NCBI RefSeq assembly: GCF_007671655.1
Contig: NZ_VCGX01000001.1
Coordinates: forward strand, 1,087,917 to 1,151,916
Length of the DNA: 64,000 bases
DNA from: Marinobacter piscis
Lineage (GTDB): Bacteria > Pseudomonadota > Gammaproteobacteria > Pseudomonadales > Oleiphilaceae
Direction of reading: 5' to 3'
In this document: piece after piece, positions 34,572 to 44,519 of the stretch
Layout: each line of letters begins with the position of its first letter
Position numbering within the stretch: position 1 is the first letter of the stretch
Program-made: the position numbers and the translations under genes
The notes under the pieces: generated by a model
Told to the model about the DNA's origin: nothing
What the model saw: only the letters and a program-made list of their open reading frames with translations
The model's database searches: none

Positions 34572-34601
34572 TTGACATTGGCCGGCAAGGTGACAGATTA
34601 T
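34572..34601 (+). promoter_or_regulatory. Likely rho promoter
   Basis: TTGACA (34572-34577, perfect -35) is followed after 17-18 bp by AGATTAT (34595-34601). It would start a leader of about 175 nt before rho. Confidence 0.65.
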
Positions 34602-34782
34602 CGCTCTTGCCCTGCGAACGGTTGTACCCACTCTACTGGCTTCTGTAATTATCCGGACTTTATCCGCACCGGTTGCTCCATCTGGCCAGCATCTGTTTTG
34701 ACAAGATTTGAAAAACCACGTTCAGGGGCGCCCCTGTCAATCCAAGATTCGTTTACTTCCATTCCTGAAAATCTAATAACTT
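34602..34782 (+). other. rho 5' leader, no gene seen
   Basis: The 359-bp gap between moaB and rho holds the putative rho promoter and this ~180-nt leader. The leader is C/T-rich in several places and has no clear ribosome site before the rho ATG. In E. coli rho represses its own transcript through the leader; a like role here is an inference. I see no open frame with family similarity. Confidence 0.5.
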
Positions 34783-36045
34783 ATGAACCTTACTGAACTC
34801 AAGCAGAACTCCGTGCCCGAATTGCTCGACATCGCAAAAGAGATGGGGCTCGATAACCTGGCGCGTTCGCGCAAACAGGATGTTATCTTCAGTATTCTGA
34901 AGAAGCATGCAAAAAGTGGCGAAGATATCTATGGCGATGGCGTACTGGAGATTCTGCAGGACGGCTTCGGCTTTCTGCGCTCCGCCGATGCGTCCTACCT
35001 CGCCGGGCCGGATGACATTTATGTCTCTCCCAGCCAGATTCGTCGCTTCAATCTGCGTACAGGTGACACAGTGGCCGGCAAGATACGTCCGCCGAAAGAC
35101 GGTGAGCGTTACTTTGCCCTGCTGAAGGTTGCGGAGATTAATTTCGACAAGCCGGACAATGCCCGTAGCAAAATCCTGTTTGAGAACCTGACTCCCCTGT
35201 TCCCTGATGAGCGCATGAAGCTGGAAGCAGGGAACGGCAGTACCGAAGATCTTTCCTCCCGGGTCCTGGATCTGGTGGTACCTATCGGTAAGGGCCAGCG
35301 TGGTTTGATTGTATCACCACCCAAAGCGGGTAAGACGTTGCTCATGCAGAGCATTGCGCAATCGATCACCCGTAACAATCCGGAGTGCCATGTCATGGTG
35401 CTGCTGATTGATGAGCGTCCGGAAGAAGTCACTGAAATGCAGCGCACCGTGCGTGGCGAAGTGGTGGCCTCTACCTTTGACGAGCCACCGGCCCGTCACG
35501 TTCAGGTTGCCGAGATGGTCATCGAGAAAGCCAAGCGCCTGGTCGAGCACAAAAAAGACGTCATTATCCTGCTGGACTCCATTACCCGGCTGGCACGCGC
35601 CTACAACACGGTTATACCTTCATCAGGCAAGGTGCTGACCGGTGGTGTGGACGCCCATGCCCTGGAAAAGCCCAAGCGGTTCTTCGGTGCGGCCCGTAAC
35701 GTCGAAGAAGGCGGAAGCCTGACGATTCTCGCGACCGCTCTGGTGAACACAGGTTCCAAAATGGACGAAGTGATCTATGAAGAGTTCAAGGGCACAGGCA
35801 ACATGGAAGTGCATCTTGATCGCAAGATCGCCGAGAAGCGGGTGTATCCGGCCATTAATATCCGCAGTTCCGGTACCCGCCGTGAGGACCTGCTGATGAG
35901 TGAAGCGGATATCCAGCGTATCTGGATACTGCGTAAGCTGCTGCATTCCATGGACGACGATACGGCCGCTATCGAATTCCTGCTGGACAAGCTGAAAGAC
36001 ACCAAGACCAACGACGAGTTCTTCCAGTCAATGAAACGTCGTTAA
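34783..36045 (+). CDS. rho: Transcription termination factor Rho
   Basis: This 420-residue hexameric RNA helicase ends transcription (E. coli 419). Domains: N-terminal helical part ([18 protein letters not shown]), the RNA-binding cold-shock-like domain ([15 protein letters not shown]) and the ATPase core with Walker A SPPKAGKT, Walker [17 protein letters not shown] and the Q-loop/R-loop region. All are intact. Confidence 0.98.
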   Translation: MNLTELKQNSVPELLDIAKEMGLDNLARSRKQDVIFSILKKHAKSGEDIYGDGVLEILQDGFGFLRSADASYLAGPDDIYVSPSQIRRFNLRTGDTVAGKIRPPKDGERYFALLKVAEINFDKPDNARSKILFENLTPLFPDERMKLEAGNGSTEDLSSRVLDLVVPIGKGQRGLIVSPPKAGKTLLMQSIAQSITRNNPECHVMVLLIDERPEEVTEMQRTVRGEVVASTFDEPPARHVQVAEMVIEKAKRLVEHKKDVIILLDSITRLARAYNTVIPSSGKVLTGGVDAHALEKPKRFFGAARNVEEGGSLTILATALVNTGSKMDEVIYEEFKGTGNMEVHLDRKIAEKRVYPAINIRSSGTRREDLLMSEADIQRIWILRKLLHSMDDDTAAIEFLLDKLKDTKTNDEFFQSMKRR

Positions 36046-36083
36046 GAGCCCACGTCCTGGCGCCTTCAGGATTTTGAGGAACC

Positions 36084-37571
36084 ATGAAATACAGCGATTT
36101 GCGGGACTTCATTGACCAGTTGGAGAAACTGGGCGAGCTGAAGCGTATCTCGGTAGAGGTCGACCCTCATCTGGAAATGACCGAAATCTGCGACCGTACA
36201 TTACGGGCAGGTGGTCCGGCGTTGTTGTTTGAAAACCCTAAAGGTTACGATATGCCGGTGCTGGCCAACCTGTTTGGTACAGCCAAACGGGTTGCGCTGG
36301 GTATGGGGCAGGACGACGTGACCGCGCTTCGGGAAATCGGCAAGTTGCTGGCCTTCCTGAAGGAGCCGGACCCGCCCAAGGGCTTCCGGGACGCCATCGA
36401 AAAACTGCCGCTGTTCCGGCAGGTGATGCGCATGAGCCCGAAGGTGCTCCGGTCCGCCCCATGCCAGGATGTGGTACTCGAAAAAGACCAGGTAGACCTG
36501 TATCAGATTCCGGTGCAGCATTGCTGGCCGGCAGACGCCGGGCCCCTGGTTACATGGCCGCTGGTGATTACCCGTGGCCCTCATAAAGAGCGCCAGAATC
36601 TGGGGATTTACCGGCAGCAGGTGATTGGTCGTAACCGTCTGATCATGCGCTGGCTGAGTCATCGTGGCGGGGCCCTGGACTTTCAGGAGTTCCAGGAAGC
36701 CAACCCGGGTAAACCCTACCCGGTGGCTGTGGCGCTGGGCGCCGATCCGGCCACCATACTGGGGGCAGTAACCCCGGTGCCGGATACATTATCCGAGTAC
36801 GCTTTTGCAGGATTGCTGCGTGGCAGTCGTACCGAGCTGGTGCAGTGTGGCCTCAGCGACCTGCAGGTGCCGGCCAGTGCTGAGATTGTGCTGGAAGGGT
36901 TTATTTACCCAGACGATCATGCACCTGAGGGTCCGTTCGGAGACCATACCGGCTATTACAACGAAGTGGACGAGTTCCCGGTGTTCACCGTTGAGCGTAT
37001 TACCCATCGTAAGAACCCCTTGTATCACAGCACCTACACCGGCAGGCCGCCGGATGAGCCGGCAATCCTGGGGCTGGCACTGAATGAGGTGTTCATTCCG
37101 ATTCTGCAAAAACAGTTCCCGGAAATAACCGATTTTTACCTGCCTCCGGAAGGCTGTTCGTATCGCCTCGCCGTTGTCACCATGAAAAAACAGTACCCGG
37201 GTCACGCCAAGCGTGTGATGATGGGCGTGTGGTCATTTTTGCGCCAGTTCATGTACACCAAGTTTGTGATTGTGACGGACGACGATGTGAACGCACGTAA
37301 CTGGGAAGATGTAATCTGGGCAATAACGACCCGGATGGACCCGGCCCGCGATACCACCCTGGTTGAGAACACGCCGATTGATTACCTGGACTTTGCATCC
37401 CCTGTTTCAAGTCTGGGTTCCAAGATGGGGATGGACGCCACCAACAAATGGCCCGGCGAAACCACCCGTGAGTGGGGCGAGCCTATTGTCATGACCGACG
37501 CTGTAAAAAAGCGGGTTGATGAGCTTTGGGACACTCTGGGTATTGAAACTTCACCTGCCCGCCCCGAGTGA
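36084..37571 (+). CDS. ubiD: 3-octaprenyl-4-hydroxybenzoate decarboxylase UbiD
   Basis: This 495-residue prenylated-FMN enzyme removes the carboxyl group in ubiquinone synthesis. Family features are [20 protein letters not shown], the [19 protein letters not shown] segment, the catalytic E-(R)-E region around [13 protein letters not shown], and length (E. coli 497). It follows rho by 38 bp, as in other gammaproteobacteria, and precedes a flavin reductase that may supply reduced flavin. Confidence 0.95.
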   Translation: MKYSDLRDFIDQLEKLGELKRISVEVDPHLEMTEICDRTLRAGGPALLFENPKGYDMPVLANLFGTAKRVALGMGQDDVTALREIGKLLAFLKEPDPPKGFRDAIEKLPLFRQVMRMSPKVLRSAPCQDVVLEKDQVDLYQIPVQHCWPADAGPLVTWPLVITRGPHKERQNLGIYRQQVIGRNRLIMRWLSHRGGALDFQEFQEANPGKPYPVAVALGADPATILGAVTPVPDTLSEYAFAGLLRGSRTELVQCGLSDLQVPASAEIVLEGFIYPDDHAPEGPFGDHTGYYNEVDEFPVFTVERITHRKNPLYHSTYTGRPPDEPAILGLALNEVFIPILQKQFPEITDFYLPPEGCSYRLAVVTMKKQYPGHAKRVMMGVWSFLRQFMYTKFVIVTDDDVNARNWEDVIWAITTRMDPARDTTLVENTPIDYLDFASPVSSLGSKMGMDATNKWPGETTREWGEPIVMTDAVKKRVDELWDTLGIETSPARPE

Positions 37572-37663
37572 CAGAACCACCAGACAACTTTGGTCGGCGC
37601 CTGACTGCGGAAGTGTGTACAGCCGCAGCGCCTGACCTGTTTTAACCGGAGATAAGCGCCAGT

Positions 37664-38398
37664 ATGGCCACAGGAAAGAGCCTCCCCCGAACCTTCCAGG
37701 CAAATGTTGTAGATGTTCGCTCTATCAATCACGATGTGTATCGGGTTGAGCTTCAGTTGCCAGAGCGGGATGACGTGTCCTTTTGTGCCGGTCAGTATCT
37801 GTCGGTTAATCTCCCGGGTGCGGAACCGTGTTATTTTTCTATTGCCAGCAGTCCCAAAGAGCAGCATCTGGAGCTGCATATCCAGACGTCACCTGCCTGG
37901 GGGTCGGCCCAGAAAGTCATTGACGCACTGACCTCTGGCGAATCTGTGACCCTGCAGCTGCCTCACGGCAAAGCCTGCATGTCCGGTGTCCCGGACAAGC
38001 CATTGTTGCTGATTGCTGCGGGTACCGGCTTTGCGCAGATGAAAAGTCTGGTGGAGTATCTGCGCAGCACCGAGTTTGCGCAGCCGGTAAAGCTGTTCTG
38101 GGGCGTGCGCCACCATGAGGATATGTACCTCCGGTCCATGGCCCGTCAGTGGGAACAGGACTGGGCAGGGTTTACATTCCAGCCGGTGGTTGGCGATGAT
38201 GACGACAGTGAGTGGAGCGGACACCATGACCAGCTCGTGCGTGCGGTTCTGGCGTCGGGTGTGGACTGGGATAACGTGGAAGTGCACGCCAGTGGTTCGC
38301 CAACCATGGTGTATGCGCTAATGGATTCGCTGGTCGCCGCCGGGTTACCGCCAGAAGCCTTTTTCTCTGACGTTCTCGAGTACGCCCCCCGGGTCTGA
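37664..38398 (+). CDS. NAD(P)H-flavin reductase (Fre-like)
   Basis: This 244-residue protein of the ferredoxin-reductase fold resembles Fre: a flavin-binding barrel (residues ~1-100) and a NAD-binding domain (LLIAAGTGFAQMKSLVEYL; LFWGVRHHEDMY; HASGSPTMVYALMDSL). The flavin motif normally RxYS reads CYFS here, so the Arg that holds the flavin phosphate is a Cys; free, loosely held flavin would fit a reductase that uses flavin as substrate. Its place after ubiD suggests it supplies reduced FMN. The symbol fre is likely but not certain. Confidence 0.83.
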   Translation: MATGKSLPRTFQANVVDVRSINHDVYRVELQLPERDDVSFCAGQYLSVNLPGAEPCYFSIASSPKEQHLELHIQTSPAWGSAQKVIDALTSGESVTLQLPHGKACMSGVPDKPLLLIAAGTGFAQMKSLVEYLRSTEFAQPVKLFWGVRHHEDMYLRSMARQWEQDWAGFTFQPVVGDDDDSEWSGHHDQLVRAVLASGVDWDNVEVHASGSPTMVYALMDSLVAAGLPPEAFFSDVLEYAPRV

Positions 38399-38417
38399 CG
38401 CGTTGCTGCATGTCCGG

Positions 38418-38444
38418 AATCAGCCCCGGGTAGAGGGGCTGGTT
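38418..38444. terminator. Hairpin between flavin reductase and hemY
   Basis: A stem of about 10 bp (38418-38427 with 38435-38444; one G-U) lies between the convergent ends. No clear T-run is present. Confidence 0.5.
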
Positions 38445-39685
38445 CAGGCTTTGGGCATAGGCAGTTGCGGCAGCCCATTGTCGGTTGCCAGTCCCTGCAT
38501 CATCAGTCTGGCGCTTGTCTCTTCATCGCCCATGTGAGCGCACAGGCGGGACAGTTCAGCCAGAGCCTCCCGGCTTCGCCGCAGCTTCAGGCTGGCTTCA
38601 AAATATTCCCTGGCTTTGCCCCACAGTTGATTGCGCAGGCTCAGCCGGCCCAGAGCCAGCAAAAGCTCTGCATTGTTGGGGCGGTCTTTGAGCCACTGCT
38701 CTGCTGTCAGGAGCTGTTCGTCCGGCTCACGGCCTTCTATGCGCCCGTACAGGTTGACCAGGTGATCACTCCAGTGATTATGCAGTACTTTGCGCAGAAG
38801 CGTTTCGGTCTGGGCTTCGTCACCCAGGTCTGCAAGCAGGCGGGCATAGTTTTCGATCGTTGCCTCATCTTTACGTAAAAAGCCGGGCAGCTCATCCCAG
38901 AGGCGGGTAAGTGGCTCCAGAGTTGTATTCGGGTTGTCATTCTGGTCACGCCGGATATCTTCTGCCGCCTTTTCCAGAAGGTTGTGCCACACCAGGCGCT
39001 GAAGTTCATGAAGCTCGGTTTCCGGGAGTACATGGCGTTTGCGGAGCTCGGGCAACAGTCGCGCCAGTTCGCGCCAGTCTTCAAGGCGAAGGTAGGTGTT
39101 TTTCAGCAGCCTGAGCACAAATGGGTGTCGTGGTGATTGCTTGCGCAGGCGCACCAGTGTTGCCAGCGCCTGCTCCAGACGATTGCCTGCAAGCTGGAGC
39201 TGGGCCTGGGTGAGGCCTACGGCCATGTCTGATCCGGGCGTGCTTTCAAATGCCTGTCGCAGCAGTTCGTCCACGGCGTCATGGTCACCACACTCAAAAG
39301 CGGCCTGAGCGGCCGCGAGATAATTGATCAGGGGCGTATCCGCATGGCTGGCTGAGGATGTCAGCATCTTGCGGGCTCTTGGCCAGTTGCCTTCCGCCAG
39401 TGCCAGCAGGCCCTGAGTGGTGCGGCGCCGTGCCCTGCGCTCATTGCCCCGGGACACCCAGGTAGCCAGCAGCCCGCTGCCCTGACGTATGCGGCGCAGA
39501 GTGCCGATGCAAAAGATGATCAGCGCAATTACCACAACAAGCAGGGCAAGCCCCACCCAGAAGTTGGTTTCCACCAGGTAATTGCCCAGGCTGATGCGAA
39601 TGTATCCAAGGTCGTACTGCAACCCGAGGGAAAGCCCTGTACCGATAATCAGGGCAATCAGGATAACCAGAAGCAGCCGGATCAT
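38444..39685 (-). CDS. hemY: HemY protein, TPR type
   Basis: This 413-residue inner-membrane protein has two N-terminal membrane helices (residues ~1-20 and 40-62), then tetratricopeptide-like repeats (e.g. ALGRLSLRNQLWGKAREYFEASLKLRRS). It is the enterobacterial/pseudomonad HemY found in the hemCDXY operon, with an unclear role in haem synthesis; it is not the Bacillus oxidase of that name. It overlaps hemX by 4 bp. Confidence 0.9.
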   Translation of the reverse strand: MIRLLLVILIALIIGTGLSLGLQYDLGYIRISLGNYLVETNFWVGLALLVVVIALIIFCIGTLRRIRQGSGLLATWVSRGNERRARRRTTQGLLALAEGNWPRARKMLTSSASHADTPLINYLAAAQAAFECGDHDAVDELLRQAFESTPGSDMAVGLTQAQLQLAGNRLEQALATLVRLRKQSPRHPFVLRLLKNTYLRLEDWRELARLLPELRKRHVLPETELHELQRLVWHNLLEKAAEDIRRDQNDNPNTTLEPLTRLWDELPGFLRKDEATIENYARLLADLGDEAQTETLLRKVLHNHWSDHLVNLYGRIEGREPDEQLLTAEQWLKDRPNNAELLLALGRLSLRNQLWGKAREYFEASLKLRRSREALAELSRLCAHMGDEETSARLMMQGLATDNGLPQLPMPKA

Positions 39686-40791
39686 GAATTGTTGCCTCCG
39701 TTTGCTTCCTTGTTGCCGTTATCGCCATCATGGCGGCCCGCAAGCCGTTCCTTGAGCAGATCCAGGGACTTGCTGATATCCGGAAGATCCGGAGCAACAT
39801 TGCGGGCCGCCAGTTCTTCCAGTGAGTCAGCCAGGGCGCCTACCCGGGGATTGGTCTCATCGTACCAGTCGTCTATTGCAGTCCGGGCCTTGGTAAGGGC
39901 GCGCTTATACAGAGGCTGATTGCCCCTGAGTACGGCCATCTCGGCTTCTTCCAGCATCAGCTGCAGGTTGAGCCGGGCGTAGGCGCTCTGATCCGGCGAA
40001 AGCAGGGGTTTAACCGATTCGTCCATGCGCCGGACCACAACCACTTGCATCAGTGTGGATTTGAACTTCTGCCAGCCTCGGGTGAGCCAGTTGGGCTCGC
40101 CGCCTTGTTCAGAGTTCTCTTCAGACTGTGCTGAGGGGATAAAGCCGGGTGCCTGCTCGCTGATAAGGGCCTGGTCGGTCAGTTGGTTAACACTGTCAAT
40201 GGCAGCCTCAAGCGTGAGGTAGAGACCGGTTCTGTCTACGCCTTCTATGCTTTTGAGGGACAGTATTTCCCGGGCCAGCTGTTCTCGCACCGGGTACACA
40301 CCCACATCGTCAGATTCGGTCAGCACTTCGTCTGCGGCTTTCAGCGCAGACAGGGCCCCGGTGATGTCCTTCTCAATCAGCAGTCTCTGGTTGGCGATGC
40401 GCAGCAGATATTCTGCCTCGGCCAGTAACCAGTCGGTGCGGGTACGGTTGCCGGCTTCCAGTAATTCCCGGGCGTTGTGGTCAATCTGCCGTTGCTGGGT
40501 GGCAATCAGTTCGCGCTGGGAGGAGAGTTTATCTTCCAGGTTTTCCAGGCGCCGGCTCTGCTGGTTACCACTGTTACCGTAAAGGTCTTCCAGCCGGGCG
40601 GTATCCTGCTGCAGGCGTTCAAGCGTCTGTGCAGTGGCCTGGCTGTCGTGCCATTGCTGCCAGTTCCAGAGCGCCAGCAGAACCACGCATATGAGGGCCA
40701 CAATAGCGATAGCCCACGCCGGCCAGACTTTCTGCCGGGGTGTTTTATCATTGTCAGTTGGAACCGGTAGTTGTTTTGTTGTCTCAGTCAC
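39682..40791 (-). CDS. hemX: HemX family protein
   Basis: This 369-residue protein has a short cytoplasmic start, one membrane helix (residues ~25-45), then a coiled coil (residues ~50-110) and a periplasmic part (NWLTRGWQKFKSTLMQVVVVRR). It matches HemX of the hemCDXY operon; despite the name, methyltransferase activity is not supported by the sequence. It lies 8 bp after hemD. Confidence 0.9.
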   Translation of the reverse strand: MTETTKQLPVPTDNDKTPRQKVWPAWAIAIVALICVVLLALWNWQQWHDSQATAQTLERLQQDTARLEDLYGNSGNQQSRRLENLEDKLSSQRELIATQQRQIDHNARELLEAGNRTRTDWLLAEAEYLLRIANQRLLIEKDITGALSALKAADEVLTESDDVGVYPVREQLAREILSLKSIEGVDRTGLYLTLEAAIDSVNQLTDQALISEQAPGFIPSAQSEENSEQGGEPNWLTRGWQKFKSTLMQVVVVRRMDESVKPLLSPDQSAYARLNLQLMLEEAEMAVLRGNQPLYKRALTKARTAIDDWYDETNPRVGALADSLEELAARNVAPDLPDISKSLDLLKERLAGRHDGDNGNKEANGGNNS

Positions 40792-40799
40792 GGGCGTCC

Positions 40800-41612
40800 T
40801 TACTTGGCTTTTCCGGAGCCTCCTTCCCGGCCTGGCAGCTGTTCTGCAACGGCGGCCACGATATCATTGTCAGCAAGGCTTCCTGGTATAAACGGAGCAT
40901 TGAATCCCGCGGCTCTGGCCTGGTCCGCGATACGGCGGGCGGGAACAATGATGAGTCTATCGTATAGAGTATGGCTGCTATTCGCACAGAGTGCGATGAG
41001 ATTGTTCAGGGTTTCCCCGGAAAGCGCAATAATGGCATGCGGATCAAACTCGTTCAGCATGGCATTGATTTTAGCAGGGGGGTAGTCCGGACAGAACCGA
41101 CGGTATAGCGGCATGACCGTCACCCGGGCGCCACGCGCTTCCAGAGTCTTACGTGTGAGCTCGCGGCCTTCCTCGCCCCGGGCGACCAGAATGCGCTCGC
41201 CATTGAAGCTGGCCAGCGAAGGCAGGCTCAACAAGGCTTCGCTTGTCCAGCCGTAATCCGGTATGCGAGGCTCAAGACCGTGTTCCGCCAGAGCTCTGGC
41301 GGTACCAGACCCTACGCCATACCAGTTCAGCCCGACGGGTAACTGAGGCCACCAGGTGTCCAGTTCCTCCAGCAAAAGGTGAGCCGCATAAGGGCTCACA
41401 GCAATCACGTGCGAGAACTCGTCAAGGCTGAGTAAAGTGGTACGACGCTCCGGCGTCTCGGGCAGGGGCTCTCTGGCGACCAGAGGAAATACGCGGACAC
41501 TGGCACCGGCAGCTTCAAACTGCCGGGCCAGCCGCGAGGCTTCCGGTTCCGGCCGGCATATAAGCACGCGCCGGCCGCTCAGGTCAGGGGAGTCAGCTTG
41601 GTGTGTGTCCAT
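40800..41612 (-). CDS. hemD: Uroporphyrinogen-III synthase HemD
   Basis: This 270-residue enzyme closes hydroxymethylbilane to uroporphyrinogen III. The family is poorly conserved, but [24 protein letters not shown], the [11 protein letters not shown] segment and [11 protein letters not shown] fit, and it lies in the expected place after hemC. The ATG at 41612 overlaps the end of hemC by 20 bp; the open frame runs on to 41735 inside hemC and was rejected as a start. Confidence 0.9.
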   Translation of the reverse strand: MDTHQADSPDLSGRRVLICRPEPEASRLARQFEAAGASVRVFPLVAREPLPETPERRTTLLSLDEFSHVIAVSPYAAHLLLEELDTWWPQLPVGLNWYGVGSGTARALAEHGLEPRIPDYGWTSEALLSLPSLASFNGERILVARGEEGRELTRKTLEARGARVTVMPLYRRFCPDYPPAKINAMLNEFDPHAIIALSGETLNNLIALCANSSHTLYDRLIIVPARRIADQARAAGFNAPFIPGSLADNDIVAAVAEQLPGREGGSGKAK

Positions 41613-42534
41613 AAACTTCCGCCAGAATTTTGTCTGCTCCCATTTCCAACAGCTCTTCTGCCAGATCCCGGCCCAGTCTTTCGGCCTCTGTGCGCGGTGC
41701 GCGGCCTTCAACCCGAAGAATCTGGGTGCCATCAACTGAGCCTACCAGACCGCGTACCCACAGGCTGTCATCCTCTTGCAGCAAGGCATAGGCTGCAATA
41801 GGCACCTGACAGCCGCCTTCAAGCCGACGGTTCATGGCTCGTTCAGCCTTGACCCGGTCGGCAGTGTCCGGATGGTTCAGAGGGTCCAGAAGGTCGCGCA
41901 GTTCGTGATCACTGAGGCGGCACTCAATTCCCAGAGCGCCCTGGCCAACGGCGGGCAGGGAAATGGTGTCCGGCATGGAGTAGCGAATCCGGTCATCAAA
42001 GCCCAGGCGCTTGAGGCCTGAACTGGCCAGCACAATAGCGTCGTAATCACCGGCATCGAGCTTGGCCAGACGGGTGTTCACGTTGCCTCGCAGTACGCGT
42101 ATTTCCAGGTCGGGCCGGTAGGCGCGCAGCTGGGACTCCCGGCGCAGGCTGGCGGTCCCCACAATAGCACCGTGCGGAAGTGCATCCACGTTATCAAAAT
42201 GATTGCTCACAAAGGCGTCTGTGGGGTCTTCGCGTTTACAGTATGCAACCAGCCCCAGACCTTCCGGGAAGGCCATAGGAACGTCTTTCATGGAGTGTAC
42301 CGCCAGATCGGCCCGGCCATCGAGCATGGCCTCTTCAAGCTCTTTGACAAAGAGGCCTTTGCCGCCGATTTTTGCCAGAGGAACATCAAGGATTTTGTCG
42401 CCCTGGGTTTTGATCTTGATCAGCTCTACAGCGACATTATCGTGCAGCCGCTCCAGCTCGGATTTGATGAATTCCGCTTGCCATAACGCCAGAGCGCTGC
42501 TGCGGGTTGCGATACGAAGGGTTCGTTTTGACAT
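41593..42534 (-). CDS. hemC: Porphobilinogen deaminase HemC
   Basis: This 313-residue enzyme joins four porphobilinogens using a dipyrromethane cofactor. The cofactor Cys is in [12 protein letters not shown], and the [13 protein letters not shown] start and [22 protein letters not shown] are typical. The ATG at 42534 gives the same length as E. coli HemC; a GTG at 42543 would add three residues. Confidence 0.96.
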   Translation of the reverse strand: MSKRTLRIATRSSALALWQAEFIKSELERLHDNVAVELIKIKTQGDKILDVPLAKIGGKGLFVKELEEAMLDGRADLAVHSMKDVPMAFPEGLGLVAYCKREDPTDAFVSNHFDNVDALPHGAIVGTASLRRESQLRAYRPDLEIRVLRGNVNTRLAKLDAGDYDAIVLASSGLKRLGFDDRIRYSMPDTISLPAVGQGALGIECRLSDHELRDLLDPLNHPDTADRVKAERAMNRRLEGGCQVPIAAYALLQEDDSLWVRGLVGSVDGTQILRVEGRAPRTEAERLGRDLAEELLEMGADKILAEVYGHTPS

Positions 42535-42616
42535 GATGCTCACTGCCGGTTACTGAAAGTGTTCGCCAAGGTTACCTTGTGGCGTCGAAAAAGTCCCGCG
42601 GGAAACCGCCTGCACG

Positions 42617-43381
42617 TCAGTGTGGCTGATGGCTTTGAAACCACTGTCGCAGCGTACTGGCGTGCCGCCGGCTCACCGGAAGTTTCTCCGGAACGTCCCT
42701 GAGCACAGCCAGGTTATGGCCTTCCGGCGAGCGCTGCAGAGCCTGAATGTAGCCCGTGCCGATCAGCGTATTGCGGTGGATCCGTAGCAACTGGTCCGGA
42801 TACGTGTTCTCCAGCTCCTTCAATGTATAGTCGCACACAGTCTCACCCCGGGTATGGTGGATGGTTACGTATTTTTGATCCGCCTGACAATAGCGGATCC
42901 CGGCTATATCAATCAGCTCCGTTCCCCGGTGGCTGCGAACCGCCAGTTGCGGTGTTCCGCTTGCCGTCTGTGCCGGCTGACGGCCGTCGCCGGCAAGCGC
43001 CCGTAGCTGCACCCGGTTGACTCGCCCGGCACGGGTCAGTGCTTCTGCCAGTGCTTCTTTGCGAACCGGTTTGAGCAGGTATGCGGTTGCCTGCACCTCA
43101 AAGGCCTGAATGGCGTAGCGGTCGTAAGCGGTGCAGAACACAACCGCCGGAGGATTACTGAGCTGGCCCAGGCGTGCTGCTGTTTCCATGCCGTCGACGC
43201 CGGGCATGCGGATATCCAGAAGCAGAATGTCCGGCTGCAGTTCGGCTACCCGGGCAAGGGTGGTGTCACCGTCACCGGCTTCGCCACAGACCTGGTATCC
43301 GGGCAGGCTTTCAGCCAGCCGCCGCAGGCGTTCCCGGGCCAGAGGTTCGTCATCGGCGATCAGAATCTTTTGTTGTGTCAT
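42617..43381 (-). CDS. algR: LytTR response regulator AlgR
   Basis: This 254-residue regulator has an N-terminal receiver (DDEPLARERLRR; phospho-Asp in LLLDIRMPG near residue 57; Lys in LLKPVRKE) and a C-terminal LytTR DNA-binding domain (KYVTIHHTRGETVCDYTLKE). The place between algZ and hemC is that of AlgR in Pseudomonas, which controls pili and exopolysaccharide genes. Targets in this organism cannot be seen. Confidence 0.92.
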   Translation of the reverse strand: MTQQKILIADDEPLARERLRRLAESLPGYQVCGEAGDGDTTLARVAELQPDILLLDIRMPGVDGMETAARLGQLSNPPAVVFCTAYDRYAIQAFEVQATAYLLKPVRKEALAEALTRAGRVNRVQLRALAGDGRQPAQTASGTPQLAVRSHRGTELIDIAGIRYCQADQKYVTIHHTRGETVCDYTLKELENTYPDQLLRIHRNTLIGTGYIQALQRSPEGHNLAVLRDVPEKLPVSRRHASTLRQWFQSHQPH

Positions 43382-44418
43382 GGTTGCAGTCTGGTTTCAG
43401 GCAGTCTCAGGGTCACAGTGTAGACATCCCCCTGGTGGCTGTGCTTGAGGACAGCAGACTCTCCGAAAAGAGCCTGCAGCCGTGCGTGTATATTGCTCAG
43501 AGCCATGCGGTTACCGCTATGCAGATCTGAGTGATCTTCCGGCTTCGGGTTCTGCACCATCAGATACACAAAGCCGCCCCGGGACTCCACTTTTATGCGC
43601 ACAGTACCACCCTCTGGCCGCGGCTGAACGCCATGATAAACCGCATTTTCCACCAGGGGCTGCAGAGTCAGCGGTGGGATCGCCTGGCGCTCCAGCCCGT
43701 CAGCAATAGACCAGTCGAGTGCCAGGCGAGGGCCCAGACGCAGCGACTCAATGGCAAGGTAACGCTGACAGAGGTCCAGTTCCCGGGCCAGTGGAATTAG
43801 CTGGTCGCTGGTGCGCAGGCTGGCGCGGAAGAGCTCCGACAGGTCCAGTACGGCATCCTCGGCCTGCTCCGGGTTGCTGGCAATAAGGCTGGCGATGGTG
43901 TTCATACTGTTAAAGAGAAAGTGTGGCTGGATGCGTGCCTGCAACGCAGCCAGATGCGACTGCATCTCCGCTTCCTGCTGCTGTTGCCACTGATGTTGCA
44001 GATAGAAGTAACGCAGAACCATAAGAGTGATCAGAAGCGCCAGCAACAGTTTCTTGATAATGGCTTGCCAGTCAATCACCCCCGGTTGCGGGTGTAGCAC
44101 ACTGTCTGCGAACAGACTGAAAGCCAGAACATCCAGAACCACAATGGCAGCAATGGCAAGTGTCGCACGGGGAGCCGAAAGCCGCGCCAGACGGTTGCGT
44201 AACAGGCAGATCAGCGCTGCGCTGGTGAGTGTGGTCCACTGCACAAACAATGACAGAAGCGCAAAATAGTTCCAGTCAATCCAGCGGTCGCTGGCCTGCA
44301 CAATAGCCAGTACCAGCACCAGCAACTCGCTGGTGATCAGCAGCATGAAAACAGATCGTACCCGGCACAGGTCCGGGACGAAAAAGTCGTGTCTGATTGC
44401 TGGCGTATCTTCGCGCAC
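43378..44418 (-). CDS. algZ: Sensor histidine kinase AlgZ/FimS
   Basis: This 346-residue membrane kinase has four hydrophobic segments (residues ~20-135) and a His_kinase domain with the histidine in QARIQPHFLFNSMNTIAS, then an ATPase part (LQPLVENAVYHGVQPRPEGG). It belongs to the LytS/YehU-like class that works with LytTR regulators. It starts with GTG and overlaps algR by 4 bp. It is divergent from argH. Confidence 0.92.
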   Translation of the reverse strand: MREDTPAIRHDFFVPDLCRVRSVFMLLITSELLVLVLAIVQASDRWIDWNYFALLSLFVQWTTLTSAALICLLRNRLARLSAPRATLAIAAIVVLDVLAFSLFADSVLHPQPGVIDWQAIIKKLLLALLITLMVLRYFYLQHQWQQQQEAEMQSHLAALQARIQPHFLFNSMNTIASLIASNPEQAEDAVLDLSELFRASLRTSDQLIPLARELDLCQRYLAIESLRLGPRLALDWSIADGLERQAIPPLTLQPLVENAVYHGVQPRPEGGTVRIKVESRGGFVYLMVQNPKPEDHSDLHSGNRMALSNIHARLQALFGESAVLKHSHQGDVYTVTLRLPETRLQP

Positions 44419-44519
44419 GTGAGTCTCTTTTCTGCGGGTCAGAATGTTATACTCCCGATACCTTCAATGTACCCAGTTCCCGCCAGATAATGCCGGGCAG
44501 TCAGCAGGAAAGATAGAGC

